Made by a program: the position numbers and the translations under genes. The notes under the pieces were generated by a model. That model worked only from the letters and a program-made list of their open reading frames with translations, was not told the origin of the DNA and did no database searches. A DNA stretch of 64,000 bases from Riptortus pedestris (taxonomy: Eukaryota; Arthropoda; Insecta; Hemiptera; Alydidae). Shown piece after piece: positions 38,161-50,300 of this stretch. Every line of letters starts with the position of its first letter. Positions within the stretch are counted from its first letter, which is position 1. The stretch covers positions 195,477,001 through 195,541,000 of the forward strand of contig CM032229.1 of assembly GCA_019009955.1 (NCBI GenBank). The letters are read 5' to 3'.

Positions 38161-38470
38161 GCGATGTTGTTCGGGGGAAAAAAACTGTATAAAATTAAAA
38201 AATAAAAAAAAAAACGAAACGAAACAAAATTAATTTAAACGAACATAAAACAACATAACAGAAAAGTAACATGAAAAATAGAAAAGTAACACAAAACAGA
38301 AATGGAACACAAAAAACAGGAATGGAACAGAAAACAGAAACAGATAAACAGAACTGAAACGAAAAACTGGACTGGAATGGATCACAATACCAAATGGAAA
38401 AACAAAACACAGAAATGGAAATCAAAAACAAACTGGAAAACAAAAACCAGAAATGGAACTGTACTTATGT
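38161..38470. repeat. A-rich degenerate simple repeat
   Basis: A-rich tract built from variants of aaacagaaatgg and gaaac words, with no stable period. The minus-strand 82-codon frame is a translation of it. Confidence 0.7.
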
Positions 38471-38869
38471 TTACTTAAGGCAATTGTTGACATTTAAATA
38501 GTATTTTCCTACTTCCCCTTTTTACAAAAGTAAATTAAACGGTTTATTGTAATGGATATTTTAAAACGTAATGTACTTGGTTACGATTTCATAATATGTA
38601 ATTTTATACAATTTAAATCAATTTTTTTCTCTTATTATTAAGGTTTTCGTGAATATAGTCATTTATTTTTCGTCAGGTAAATAGTGCAACTTTTTTCATC
38701 TTCTTTCTTCTTGAATGACACGAAATAAATTATTTCCCAACCGAATGGGGATCATTTCTTGCAGATGAACTTTACAGATGTAACGATAAGAATTACGAAT
38801 CTGGAAAATACATGTATAATTAAAATTTAGAAATCAAGAGGTAGAAACCCGAGTCGATTTAAGGCGATC
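38471..38869. other. Unassigned AT-rich sequence
   Basis: No gene or repeat recognised. It may include the interior of the following Helitron-type element, whose 5' end I could not place. Confidence 0.4.
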
Positions 38870-38963
38870 CAGAAGGGATCGCTTTACCGGTTGTGGCGCT
38901 GCCGAAGGCAGCGGTTTTTTAATGGGGTCAAGGGGGCGTAGCCCCCTTGCTGGCGTGATCTAG
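38870..38963 (+). mobile_element. Helitron-type 3' end H3
   Basis: Two perfect GC hairpins: CGCTGCC-gaa-GGCAGCG at 38897-38913, followed by six Ts, and AAGGGGGC-gta-GCCCCCTT at 38930-38948. CTAG follows 11 bp later at 38960-38963 and is followed by T. A subterminal hairpin plus CTRR and T is the classic Helitron terminus. The sequence differs from H1 and H2, so this is a third family. Confidence 0.65.
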
Positions 38964-39095
38964 TTTACATAAACTTCCCAATGCGAGGCATTCAGACATC
39001 TCGTAACCTCCATGTTTTCAATAATTTAAATGCTCAAACGTTGACTTGAATGTCGGTATGGCTATTTGTTGAGTTAGATTGTTGTGTTGTTGCAG

Positions 39096-39327
39096 ATTGT
39101 TCGAAGAGCACCAGGAACTGTTGGAGTTGTTCGAGAAGCTGAAGGAGTTGCGGACCAAGGAAGAACAAGCCAAGAGCCTCGAACTTGCGGAACACGCAAC
39201 CAAAGTCATGAACACTCTCGACGAAGGCATCAAGGAACTAGACAACCTTGACAACTTCTTTCTTTTCCTAACCCAAATAGGGCAATCTCACAAGAAGATA
39301 CCTGGCTTCAAACCCGAATACTTCTGG
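39096..39327 (+). CDS. Globin, exon 2 (helices B-end to G-start)
   Basis: A 232-nt exon encoding 77 codons plus one base of a split codon. Globins bind haem and oxygen or handle redox and NO chemistry in the cytosol. The peptide begins LFEEHQELLELF, which fits the end of helix B and helix C with the CD1 Phe. The distal E7 His sits in LAEHATKVM and the proximal F8 His in IGQSHKK. It ends PGFKPEYFW at helix G. The acceptor is T-rich and ends ttgcag (39091-39095); the donor is gtcagt at 39328. Entry phase 2 and exit phase 0 match the ancient globin introns B12.2 and G7.0, and the length is close to vertebrate globin exon 2. The reading frame is intact. The subtype (cytoglobin-, neuroglobin- or globin-X-like) cannot be settled without exon 1, which I did not find. 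Confidence 0.85.
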
Positions 39328-39379
39328 GTCAGTACACTCCTTTATCTGTTTTTTACTCACTATTCTATTTACCAATATA

Positions 39380-39960
39380 GAAATATTCTCACTGACAGGA
39401 TTGGTGTAACTAAAACGCTTACTTGCAGCTGAACTCGAAGCAATTTGGTTGACACTTAAAAACCTGACTCCTACATCATCACAGCCCAAATATTATTAAC
39501 TCTCCGAGACATTTACACCACTCACCCAATAGCACTAAACATAACAGAAGAAATTTATAAACAACAAACATACCAAAATACCATTATCCTATATTGGCTG
39601 GCAGGACACGAGGACCTTGGACTTAGTAAGACAGTAGACTACCAAGCTAAACTAATTACTCAACAAACTCAATACACACAAACAAACTTGCTGTACCAAG
39701 ACATAGTGAGACGTATACTCCACCAAATCCTAGACCAATGGCAATCAGAATGGATGAAAGTAAACAACCAGCTCAGCAGTATGGAAAGTACTATTAAGGA
39801 GTGGCCATCGAGCCATAGGAGTACTAGATGGGAGGCAGTAGTTCTGGACAGACTCAGGATCGGCCACACTTAGACACTGTATGACAAGGACAGACAACAT
39901 TATATGCAAGGTTTACGTAAAGTAAGGTTTACGTGAAGGGATAAATAAATAACTCTAACA
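39380..39960 (+). pseudogene. LINE RNase H domain remnant in the globin intron
   Basis: From about 39424 the plus strand encodes AAELEAIWLTLKNL, typical of a LINE ribonuclease H helix. A stop follows, then TLRDIYTTHPIALNI and ILYWLAGHEDLGLSKTVD (compare the family's W-GH-G-N--VD pattern). The C-terminal motif follows in another frame (RWEAVVLDRLRIGHT, near 39830-39870). Frameshifts and in-frame stops mark it as dead. It begins only about 50-100 bp after the globin donor. Confidence 0.7.
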
Positions 39961-40352
39961 AGCAGAGATCATCCCAATCACCAAATAAATAAATATTATT
40001 CTTTTTAATCATATGATTTTATCACAAATATTTTAGAAATAGTTGGCAAATGGAATTCTAAAAAGTCCGAATCGGCGAATCTTAGTCCTGGTCAAGAGGA
40101 GTCGCGGAGGGAGGGGTGTTGATAGCTTATCTTCAATTAGGAAGGACCAGATGTTAAAATAAACAATTTAGTTTTCTGAAATGGATTGTATTGGATTATT
40201 TAAACAAACAATCAAGTCAAATTATAAAAAAGCATGATTTCCTATATTTTTTCCTCGGAATATATGGATGAATTAAGGGATTTAAAGAATGCTAGAGATA
40301 AGATTAGCCAAGGATCAAAGGGAGGAGGCCGATGGACCAGTTAAAGCCGGGA

Positions 40353-42042
40353 GATGATCTGGTCACCTGCTGCATCTCGGCCAATAGCACAAAGCTGCTT
40401 GAAGAGCACATAGCATTGAGAAAGATTACTTGGAATCTACATCAATCGTAGCTAGGGGATGATCTGGCCACCTGCTGCATCTCGGCCAATAGCACAAAGC
40501 TGTTTGACGGGCACATAGCATTGAGAAAGATTACTTGGAATCTACATCAATCGTAGCTAGGGGATGATCTGGCCACCTGCTGCATCTCGGCCAATAGCAC
40601 AAAGCTGTTTGACGGGCACATAGCATTGAGAAAGATTACTTGGAATCTACATCAATCGTAGCTAGGGGATGATCTGGCCACCTGCTGCATCTCGGCCAAT
40701 AGCACAAAGCTGTTTGACGGGCACATAGCATTGAGAAAGATTACTTGGAATCTACATCAATCGTAGCTAGGAGATGATCTGGCCACCTGCTGCATCTCGG
40801 CCAATAGCACAAAGCTGCTTGACGGGCACATAGCATTGAGAAAGATTACTTGGAATCTACATCAATCGTAGCTAGGAGATGATCTGGCCACCTGCTGCAT
40901 CTCGGCCAATAGCACAAAGCTGTTTGACGGGCACATAGCATTGAGAAAGATTACTTGGAATCTACATCAATCGTAGCTAGGAGATGATCTGGCCACCTGC
41001 TGCATCTCGGCCAATAGCACAAAGCTGTTTGATGGGCACATAGCATTGAGAAAGATTACTTGGAATCTACATCAATCGTAGCTAGGAGATGATCTGGTCA
41101 CCTGCTGCATCTCGGCCAATAGCACAAAGCTGTTTGACGGGCACATAGCATTGAGAAAGATTACTTGGAATCTACATCAATCGTAGCTAGGAGATGATCT
41201 GGCCACCTGCTGCATCTCGGCCAATAGCACAATGCTGCCTGACTGGCACATAGCATTGAGAAAGATTACTTGGAATCTACATCAATCGTAGCTAGGAGAT
41301 GATCTGGCCACCTGCTGCATCTCGGCCAATAGCACAAAGCTGCTTGAAGAGCACATAGCATTGAGAAAGATTACTTGGAATCTACATCAATCGTAGCTAG
41401 GAGATGATCTGGCCACCTGCTGCATCTCGGCCAATAGCACAAAGCTGTTTGACGGGCACATAGCATTGAGAAAGATTACTTGGAATCTACATCAATCGTA
41501 GCTAGGAGATGATCTGGCCACCTGCTGCATCTCGGCCAATAGCACAAAGCTGCTTGAAGAGCACATAGCATTGAGAAAGATTACTTGGAATCTACATCAA
41601 TCGTAGCTAGGAGATGATCTGGCCACCTGCTGCATCTCGGCCAATAGCACAAAGCTGCTTGAAGAGCACATAGCATTGAGAAAGATTACTTGGAATCTAC
41701 ATCAATCGTAGCTAGGAGATGATCTGGCCACCTGCTGCATCTCGGCCAATAGCACAAAGCTGTTTGACGGGCACATAGCATTGAGAAAGATTACTTGGAA
41801 TCTACATCAATCGTAGCTAGGAGATGATCTGGCCACCTGCTGCATCTCGGCCAATAGCACAAAGCTGTTTGACGGGCACATAGCATTGAGAAAGATTACT
41901 TGGAATCTACATCAATCGTAGCTAGGAGATGATCTGGCCACCTGTTGCATCTCGGCCAATAGCACAAAGCTGCTTGAAGAGCACATAGCATTGAGAAAGA
42001 TTACTTGGAATCTACATCAATCGTAGCTAGGAGATGATCTGG
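40353..42042. repeat. 105-bp minisatellite, 16 copies
   Basis: The unit starts gatgatctggccacctgctg and ends caatcgtagctagga. Variants fall mainly in one window (tgtttgacgggc, tgcttgaagagc, tgcctgactggc), so units can be sorted into types. The array ends inside a LINE reverse-transcriptase fragment. Confidence 0.96.
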
Positions 42043-42470
42043 AATCGAGTGATGAGCTAGGAATCGAGTGATGCCCTATTATCAGGTCAGGAAGATCTTC
42101 ATTCTTGATACGACGAAGAGCAAAAATCTTGGCTTGCGTTTTATCGGGGTTTAACGAGAGCTTCCAGTTCTTGAACCATCTTGAAACCTGGTTGGCTACT
42201 GTTTGAAGGTCGAGTATGGAAGAGTTTAGAGTTTCGTCTTGAGTGAGGAGTGTGTCGTCAGCGAATGTAGCTAATAAAGAATTTTCCACCTGCGGGATGT
42301 CACTGTAGTAGCAAAGGGCTAAGTATGGATCCTTGAGGTACGCCAGCTCTGATATTCCGGTTCGTGCTGAGAGGGCTGTTTAATTTTACTTGAAATGTTC
42401 TTCCTTGTAAGAAGGATGTAGCAATACTACATAGGTATGCTGGAGTGTTTGTAGTCCTAAGTTTGTGCAG
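42043..42470 (-). pseudogene. LINE reverse transcriptase fragment
   Basis: The minus strand encodes RT palm motifs. TPAYLCSIATSFLQGRTFQV leads into NIRAGVPQGSILSPLL. After a frame break near 42297 comes SDIPQVENSLLATFADDTLL, with the catalytic ADD, then a block ending LSLNPDKTQAKIF. This is the jockey/R1-like non-LTR arrangement. A few residues are missing between the two parts. The end of the fragment abuts the 105-bp array, with a short duplication of aatcgagtgatg. Confidence 0.8.
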
Positions 42471-42660
42471 ACGTTGCTGTCCCTGAACTACGTCCTTACC
42501 TCCGCTGTCCTAAAACTCCTCATCCTCCAAGGCATTATCCAACCCGCCCTCCTCTGCGGCTCCCCTATCCTTCGATACTTCACTCAATCCTACCTCCCCC
42601 AACTCCAATACATTCAGAACGTAATTGTCCGAAAGATACAGCCTTGTCTTTTGATGGCTT
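42471..42660 (+). pseudogene. LINE RT C-terminal fragment, opposite strand
   Basis: The plus strand encodes LLILQGIIQPALLCGSPI and SYLPQLQYIQNVIVRKI, which fits the region downstream of the RT palm in jockey-like elements (compare the family's IIRP-L-YG pattern). It lies head to head with the preceding minus-strand palm fragment, so one or two LINE copies were rearranged here. It ends at the start of the 52-bp minisatellite. Confidence 0.5.
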
Positions 42661-42668
42661 CAACTATT

Positions 42669-45341
42669 GCAGCCGTATTGTAATCTGCCATAAATACAGA
42701 GTTGATGAGCTTCACCTATTGCAGCCATATTGTAATCTGCCATAAATACAGCATTGATGAGCTTCACCTATTGCAGCAATATTGTAATCTGCCATAAATA
42801 CAGCGTTGATGAGCTTCACCTATGGCAGCCATATTGTAATCTGCCATAAGTACAGCGTTGATGAGCTTCACCTATTGCAGCAATATTGTAATCTGCCATA
42901 AATACAGCGTTGATGAGCTTCACCTATTGCAGCAATATTGTAATCTGCCATAAATACAGCGTTGATGAGCTTCACCTATTGCAGCAATATTGTAATCTGC
43001 CATAAATACAGCGTTGATGAGCTTCACCTATTGCAGCAATATTGTAATCTGCCATAAATACAGCGTTGATGAGCTTCACCTATTGCAGCAATATTGTAAT
43101 CTGCCATAAATACAGCGTTGATGAGCTTCACCTATTGCAGCAATATTGTAATCTGCCATAAATACAGCGTTGATGAGCTTCACCTATTGCAGCAATATTG
43201 TAATCTGCCATAAGTACAGCGTTGATGAGCTTCACCTATTGCAGCAATATTGTAATCTGCCATAAATACAGCGTTGATGAGCTTCACCTATTGCAGCAAT
43301 ATTGTAATCTGCCATAAATACAGCGTTGATGAGCTTCACCTATTGCAGCAATATTGTAATCTGCCATAAATACAGCGTTGATGAGCTTCACCTATTGCAG
43401 CCATATTGTAATCTGCCATAAATACAGCGTTGATGAGCTTCACCTATTGCAGCCATATTGTAATCTGCCATAAATACAGCGTTGATGAGCTTCACCTATG
43501 GCAGCCATATTGTAATCTGCCATAAGTACAGCTTTGATGAGCTTCACCTATTGCAGCAATATTGTAATCTGCCATAAGTACAGCGTTGATGAGCTTCACC
43601 TATGGCAGCCATATTGTAATCTGCCATAAATACAGCGTTGATGAGCTTCACCTATGGCAGCAATATTGTAATCTGCCATAAAATCAGCGTTGATGAGCTT
43701 CACCTATGGCAGCAATATTGTAATCTGCCATAAGTACAGCTTTGATGAGCTTCACCTATGGCAGCCATATTGTAATCTGCCATAAGTACAGTGTTGATGA
43801 GCTTCACCTATTGCAGCAATATTGTAATATGCCATAAGTACAGCGTTGATGAGCTTCACCAATTGCAGCAATATTGTAATCTGCCTTAAATACAGCGTTG
43901 ATGAGCTTCACCTATGACAGCCATATTGTAATCTGCCATAAATACAGCGTTGATGAGCTTCACCTATTGCCGCAATATTGTAATCTGCTATAAATACAGC
44001 GTTGACGAGCTTCACCTATTGCAGCCATATTGTAATCTGCAATAAATACAGCGTTGATGAGCTTCACCTATTGCAGCCATATTGTAATCTGCCATAAATA
44101 CAGCGTTGATGAGCTTCACCTATGGCAGCCATATTGTAATCTGCCATAAGTACAGCGTTGATGAGCTTCACCTATTGCAGCAATATTGTAATCTGCCATA
44201 AATACAGCGTTGATGAGCTTCACCTATTGCCGCAATATTGTAATCTGCTATAAATACAGCGTTGATGAGCTTCACCTATTGCAGCCATATTGTAATCTGC
44301 AATAAATACAGCGTTGATGAGCTTCACCTATTGCAGCCATATTGTAATCTGCCATAAATACAGCGTTTATGAGCTTCACCTATTGCAGCAATATTGTAAT
44401 CTGCCATAAATACAGCGTTGATGCGCTTCACCTATTGCAGCCATATTATAATCTGCCATGAATACAGCATTGATGAGCTTCACCTATTGCAGCCATATTG
44501 TAATCTGCCATAAATACAGCGTTGATGAGCTTCACCTATTGCAGCAATATTGTAATCTGCCATAAATACAGCGTTGATGAGCTTCACCTATTGCAGCAAT
44601 ATTGTAATCTGCCATAAATACAGCGTTGATGAGCTTCACCTATTGCAGCAATATTGTAATCTGCCATAAATACAGCGTTGATGAGCTTCACCTATGGCAG
44701 CCATATTGTAATCTGCCATAAATACAGCGTTGATGAGCTTCACCTATTGCAGCCATATTGTAATCTGCCATAAATACAGCGTTGATGAGCTTCACCTATT
44801 GCAGCAATATTGTAATCTGCCATAAATACAGCGTTGATGAGCTTCACCTATTGCAGCAATATTGTAATCTGCCATAAATACAGCGTTGATGAGCTTCACC
44901 TATGGCAGCCATATTGTAATCTGCCATAAATACAGCGTTGATGAGCTTCACCTATTGCAGCAATATTGTAATCTGCCATAAATACAGCGTTGATGAGCTT
45001 CACCTATTGCAGCAATATTGTAATCTGCCATAAATACAGCGTTGATGAGCTTCACCTATTGCAGCCATATTGTAATCTGCCATAAATACAGCGTTGATGA
45101 GCTTCACCTATTGCAGCCATATTGTAATCTGCCATAAATACAGCGTTGATGAGTTTCACCTATGGCAGCCATATTGTAATCTTCCATAAATACAGCATTG
45201 ATGAGCTTCACCTATTGCAGCTATATTGTAATCTGCCATAAATACAGCGTTGATGAGTTTCACCTATGGCAGCCATATTGTAATCTTCCATAAATACAGC
45301 ATTGATGAGCTTCACCTATTGCAGCCATATTGTAATCTGCC
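42669..45341. repeat. 52-bp minisatellite, about 52 copies
   Basis: Unit gcagccatattgtaatctgc, then cataaatacagcgttgatga and gcttcacctatt. Common two-state variants are gcagcaat/gcagccat, ctattgc/ctatggc and aaataca/aagtaca. It ends with cgttcaaaactatata, a remnant of the FB outer-arm/TA junction. Confidence 0.97.
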
Positions 45342-45347
45342 GTTCAA

Positions 45348-45411
<64 letters not shown>
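45348..45411. repeat. (TA)n microsatellite at the gypsy insertion site
   Basis: A TA run with one TG step, directly before the 5' LTR. TA repeats continue after the 3' LTR, so the element sits inside a TA tract. Confidence 0.9.
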
Positions 45412-45414
<3 letters not shown>

Positions 45415-45986
45415 TGCGAAAATTAAATAGATGAATAATCCTTCAGAGAGAGAGAGAGTCGCGTATTTGGAAAGTGTGACGTAGATCAAAGAGACCGAGA
45501 GAATGTTCTAGGTCTGACCAGTACCTTCCAGCCAGAAGTCGAATGAACTAGACAATTCCCCTTTGATGTATGCCGCTACCCTATATAAAGAGGGCCTGCC
45601 GGGAGCGAGGCAGTTTTTTATTGTCACCTGTCTTGCTGTTCACTTCAGTGCGACTTTGTACAGTGCAGTAAAGTGTTTTTATAAGAAGAACAGTGTTGTG
45701 CCGTGACTGTAAGTAACAGTTTAGTGCCGTGTTTAAGACAGTGCAGTGCCGCGAAGCAAAGGACAGTGCAGTGCCGTCTTGTTGTGAATTTCAGTGACCG
45801 TGAGTGAATTATTGGACTGTGTAATCTGAAGAACAGTGACGCTATCAGTCTATACTGTGAGTAGTAATTAAGAATAATTACCAAGTTTATTGTGCATTAT
45901 CCAAATAAATTGTGCAGTGATAAAACTGTGAAACTTGCGAGTATTTAATTTTGCAATCCAAAAGAACTCTTATTATAAACGTAACA
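45412..45986 (+). repeat. 5' LTR of the gypsy element (575 bp)
   Basis: Aligns end to end with 50700-51377. It ends ...aaacgtaaca; the starting TG is changed to AT. It contains (AG)7 at 45444-45457, a TATA box, one full 25-bp gacagtgcagtgccgcgaag... unit at 45737-45761 plus a partial one, and aataaa at about 45904. Confidence 0.93.
45582..45589 (+). promoter_or_regulatory. LTR TATA box
   Basis: tatataaa in U3. A gcagttttt start-like sequence lies about 27 bp downstream (near 45609), the usual distance to transcription start. The same pair occurs in the 3' LTR (50898-50905). Confidence 0.65.
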
Positions 45987-45988
45987 AC

Positions 45989-46006
45989 TGGTGTCAGAAG
46001 TGGGAT
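45989..46006 (+). promoter_or_regulatory. Primer binding site, tRNA-Leu type
   Basis: tggtgtcagaagtgggat, starting two bases after the 5' LTR. It is complementary to the 3' end typical of eukaryotic tRNA-Leu including CCA, so it would prime minus-strand synthesis. Confidence 0.85.
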
Positions 46007-46028
46007 TGCAAAATTAAAATCAGCAAAA

Positions 46029-47356
46029 ATGAAGTTTGAAGAACTAAAAGTGGAACATCTGAAGAAGGAGCTGGCTAAATTGAATCTGCCAACAACAGGA
46101 AACAAGGCTGAACTACAAAGGCGGTTGACAGATGAATTCCAAAGACCAGTAATTGATATAAGTGCTCATGAGTTTGACACTAAGGAAGACATTGCTGTAA
46201 GTACTCCTATCTCAAGTAGCAATTTGGATTTAAATTCAATTTTGGCTGCAATGATGGAAAAAATAGCAGATAATAACCAGAAACTCTTAGAAGCTTCTAG
46301 AGCTAATTGCGAAAGGTTAGAAGAAAAATTCCAGGAAGCTTCTAAAAGTAACAGCGAGAAAATTTTAGCGGAAGTCAGACTAGAATTCAAGGAAGCTCGC
46401 CTCCAGAACGACAAACCTCAAACTCCACGAAATATCAGAGGTATTGGGCAAACGAGTGGAAGCCATTGAGCAGAGAGTAAGCGGGTTTGATGAAAATCTG
46501 AATAATGTAGAAGAGAAAGCGTCCAACCTAGGAAAGAAGGTAGACGATGAAATACGTGAGCTACAATTCCAAATGGATAATCTACATGTTCGAGAGGGTC
46601 CGGTGAGGCTCATTTCAGAAAATTCCAGCAAGATAAAGACCCCAACTTTTGATGGTAATGTACCATTTAATGTTTTTAAATTCCAATTTGAGACGTTGGC
46701 CAGTAGAAACGGATGGAATAATGAAGAGAAAGCGGTAGAATTGATTTTGGCACTGAAGGGAAACGCTGCAGAAATCTTGGAGAGTTTACCTTCAGCTTTT
46801 AGGAATAATTATGAGGACATTATGTTGGCATTACAGCGCAAGTTTGGCGGTGAGCATAAGCGAGAACATTACAGGATGGAACTAAGGGGCAGAGTGCAGA
46901 AACCGAACGAGACGCTACAAGATTTTGCCATGGAAATCTAACGTCTAATGCAGCTGACTTACCCAGGTGAAAATCAGTTCAAGATTGAAGCATTTGTGAA
47001 TGGTATACGAGATCCAGACGTTAAATGCGCGGTGTGTGCTATGCAAAAATCATCCTTTGCTGAAACCATCTCTTATGCGCTAGCCCAGGAGACCGCTAAA
47101 GTAATTTCGAAACCACAAGTTTTCAAGGTGCGACGTCTTGAGGCTGATATTCAAAATGACGCCCAAATGTCAAGGAGTGAGATAGAAGAATTCGTGAAGC
47201 GAATAATGGAGGAGCTCAAAGTGCTACAACTGTGGCAAGGCCGGCCATTTTCAACGTAACTGTAAAGCTCCAAAGATAAGGTCAAGATCTGTTTCGCCAC
47301 CAAGGGAGAACAAACGGACGAATAACCCCAAATCTCAAGAGACACCGTTAAACTAA
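46029..47356 (+). pseudogene. gag: gag of the gypsy element, disrupted
   Basis: Structural protein that would package element RNA. The ATG at 46029 opens a SAP-like domain over about the first 36 residues (LKVEHLKKELAKLNL, then GNKAELQRRL), a DNA-binding fold also known from some gypsy Gag proteins. A charged coiled-coil-like stretch follows, then the Gag core (TPTFDGNVPFNVFKFQFE onward, about 46636). A CX2CX4HX4C zinc knuckle (CYNCGKAGHFQRNC) lies at 47222-47263. The frame changes before about 46430 and again just before the knuckle, and a TAA interrupts it at 46939. The knuckle frame ends at 47356, overlapping the pol frame by about 30 nt in a -1 relation. That would fit programmed frameshifting in an intact ancestor. 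Confidence 0.8.
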
Positions 47357-50300
47357 AACGAGCTAGCACTGAGGGGCAAGAGCTAGCTCCTACAACCGCT
47401 GGCCCCACAATCTCCATTTCCATAATACAACAACAAAATAGCAACCTTACAGCTCGTGGACTCATTAACGGCAGGAAGCAGATCCTCACCATAGACACAG
47501 GTGCGTCGCAGTCAATAATTAGGCCCGATTTGGTAAAAGGATCAGTGGAACCATTAAGCGGCGTTCGACTGCGCACTGCTACTGGGGAATCAGCCACCGT
47601 CTATGGAAGAGCCAAGGTTCGACTGACTATCGCCAACACTAGCGCCGATCATGTATTTGTTGTCGCCGACATAGTGAACGAAGTGATCATCGGTGCAGAC
47701 TTCATGATAGCTCACGGTATCAATCTGCACATGGGTCAGCAAGTTATGATCTGGCGCAACGTCGAGATACCCTTGGATGTTGGATATGAGAGCAAGACCA
47801 CAGTAAGGAGGCTATTTACAGTCGGACGCCAGAAATTACCACCCCAGTCGGAAACCTTAGTATGGGCGAGTGTGGAAGAAGATTGTGAGGATAATCGGTT
47901 GTGGGTAGTAGAACCTAAAGAACTTAAAGATGACATTATAACAGCTAAAGCCCTCGTGAAAACCTGTGTCGATGGACGAGTTCCGGTGAGAGTACTAAAC
48001 CTATCCAACAATGAGAAGATTATTAAGACAAATTTTGAAATAGGTCAATGTGAGCCAGCAGAAGCAATAATTAACTGTGCCAAAAATTCTGGAAGCCCGA
48101 AAATGACAGCCAAGGAGCGCGAACTACTTGCAGAAGAAGAGGAAAAATGGATGAAAGGACTGACATCACCTGAAAGAAACAAAGCAAAGGAGTTGCTAAG
48201 GACACATGCCTCCGTCTTCGCCCTAAACAATAAAAGCCCAGGTAGAACAGCTGTAGTGAAACATGAAATAAATACCGGTGAAGCGAGACCTATAAAACAA
48301 GCACCCAGGAGTGTTCCCCTAGTGAAGCGGAACGAAGTTAAAGAACTTGTCAACGAAATGGAGCGGAATGGAGTCATTGAACCATCTTCGAGTCCGTGGA
48401 GCTCGCCAATAGTTCTAGTAAAGAAGAAATACGGCAGCACCAGATTCTGCGTCGACTACAGAAAACTCAACGACGTCACCAAGAAAGACAGTTATCCGCT
48501 GCCAAGAATTGACGACACCTTAGACACGTTGGCTGGAACGAGATGGTTTTCTACCTTGGGCTTGCAAAGCGGCTACTGGCAAGTAGAGAAAGCCGATAAG
48601 GACAAAGAGAAAACTGCCTTTAGCGCAAGCAATGGTTTATGGCAGTTCAAGGTGATGCCATTTGGGCTCTGCAACGCCCCAGCTACTTTTGAGCGTTTAA
48701 TGGAACGAGTGCTAAAGGGTCTCAATTGGAAGACATGCTTGGTGTATCTAGATGACATAATCGTTATGGGGAAGACTTTTGAAGAACATCTTAAAAATCT
48801 GGATGAAGTATTTAGTCGCATAACAGCAGCTGGGCTGAAGTTAAGCATAAAGAAATGTGCTCTGTTTCAGAAGGAGGTCAAATACTTGGGGCATCGGGTA
48901 ACAGCAGAGGGCATCTCCACTGACGAGGACAAAATATGGGCAGTAAAGAACTGGCCTCGACCACGAAATCTTCACGAGCTGCGTAGCTTCCTGGGGCTTT
49001 GCACATACTACAGGAGATTCGTGCCAAACTTCGCTCAGGTAGCTGCCAGCTTGCACGAGCTAACCAAAAAGTCGCGATCATACCACTGGAGTGAGGCAAC
49101 GGAAGATGCGTTCCAGAGGCTCAAGGAACTCTTGTGCACAGCACCTGTCCTTGCCTATCCAATCGCTGGACAGAAGTTCATAATTGATACGGACGCCAGT
49201 GGCTATAGAATAGGAGGAGTACTTTCTCAAGTAGTTGATGGGGCAGAAAGAGTCATTGGCTACTACAGCAGGGTAATCTCACAGCAGGGTTGGAGTGCGT
49301 CACGCATTACCACAAATACTTGTACGGTCAACACTTCACCTTAAGAACAGACCACTCTGCACTACGTTGGCTGCTGCCGTTCAAGAACCCAGAAGGTCAG
49401 CTGGCACGATGGATTGAACGTCTGCAGAGCTATGACTTCAGCATCGAGCATCGAAAAGGTGGGAAACACAATAACGCTGATGCCCTTTCAAGACGGCCTT
49501 GTAACATAGAATGCAAACATTGTACTAAAGCCGAGAAAGAGGAAAGCGTGATTGATGTGCGACTTACCCGTATTGGCTCAGACGAGGACTGGTCGAAGGC
49601 TCAGAAAGATGACCCGATTCTGGCGAAGATTATATCGACTAAGGAATGCAACAGAAAACCAACCCGAAATGAGACATCAGCTTTAAGCCCACTTGCGAAA
49701 TCATACTGGGTACAGTGGAATAGCCTAAAACTGGTAGAGGGCTGCTTATATCGATCTTGGGAGAGTGCAGATGGCAAAACCACAACCGACCTAATAGTCG
49801 TGCCCACTTCCAAGATAAATGTCATCGATGTTGCTGGTCCATTTCCTGTCAGTGAGGCTGGAAACCGGTATGTCCTAGTTGTAATGGACTATTTCAGTAA
49901 ATGGCCCGAAGTGTATGCCATCCCAAACCAGGAGTCGAAAACGGATGTAGATGCCTTTGTAAATAATTGGGTGTGCCGATACGGGGTTCCAATAGAACTC
50001 CATTCTGACCAGGGCCGAAATTTCGAATCGGCCATATTCAAGGAAATGTGTGAATTGTATGGCATCAAAAAGACAAGAACGACACCGCTTCATCCACAAT
50101 CTGATGGCATGGTCGAAAGATTTAATCGGACACTGGAGGAATATCTCAGAAAAGTGGTTAGCACATACCAAAGGGATTGGGATGTACACATACCAAAATT
50201 ACTACTGGCTTACCGGTCGGCCGTCCATGATTCCACCTCACGTACTCCGGCGAAAATCTTATTTGGAGCAGAATTAAGACTGCCAGCGGATTTGGAGTTT

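Noticed and set aside
38897..38919. Bacterial-type intrinsic terminator (hairpin plus T run)
   Set aside because: The setting is an animal genome and the hairpin is followed by a second one and CTAG, which fits a Helitron-type end.
39018..39254. 78-codon minus-strand frame
   Set aside because: It is the antisense shadow of globin exon 2.
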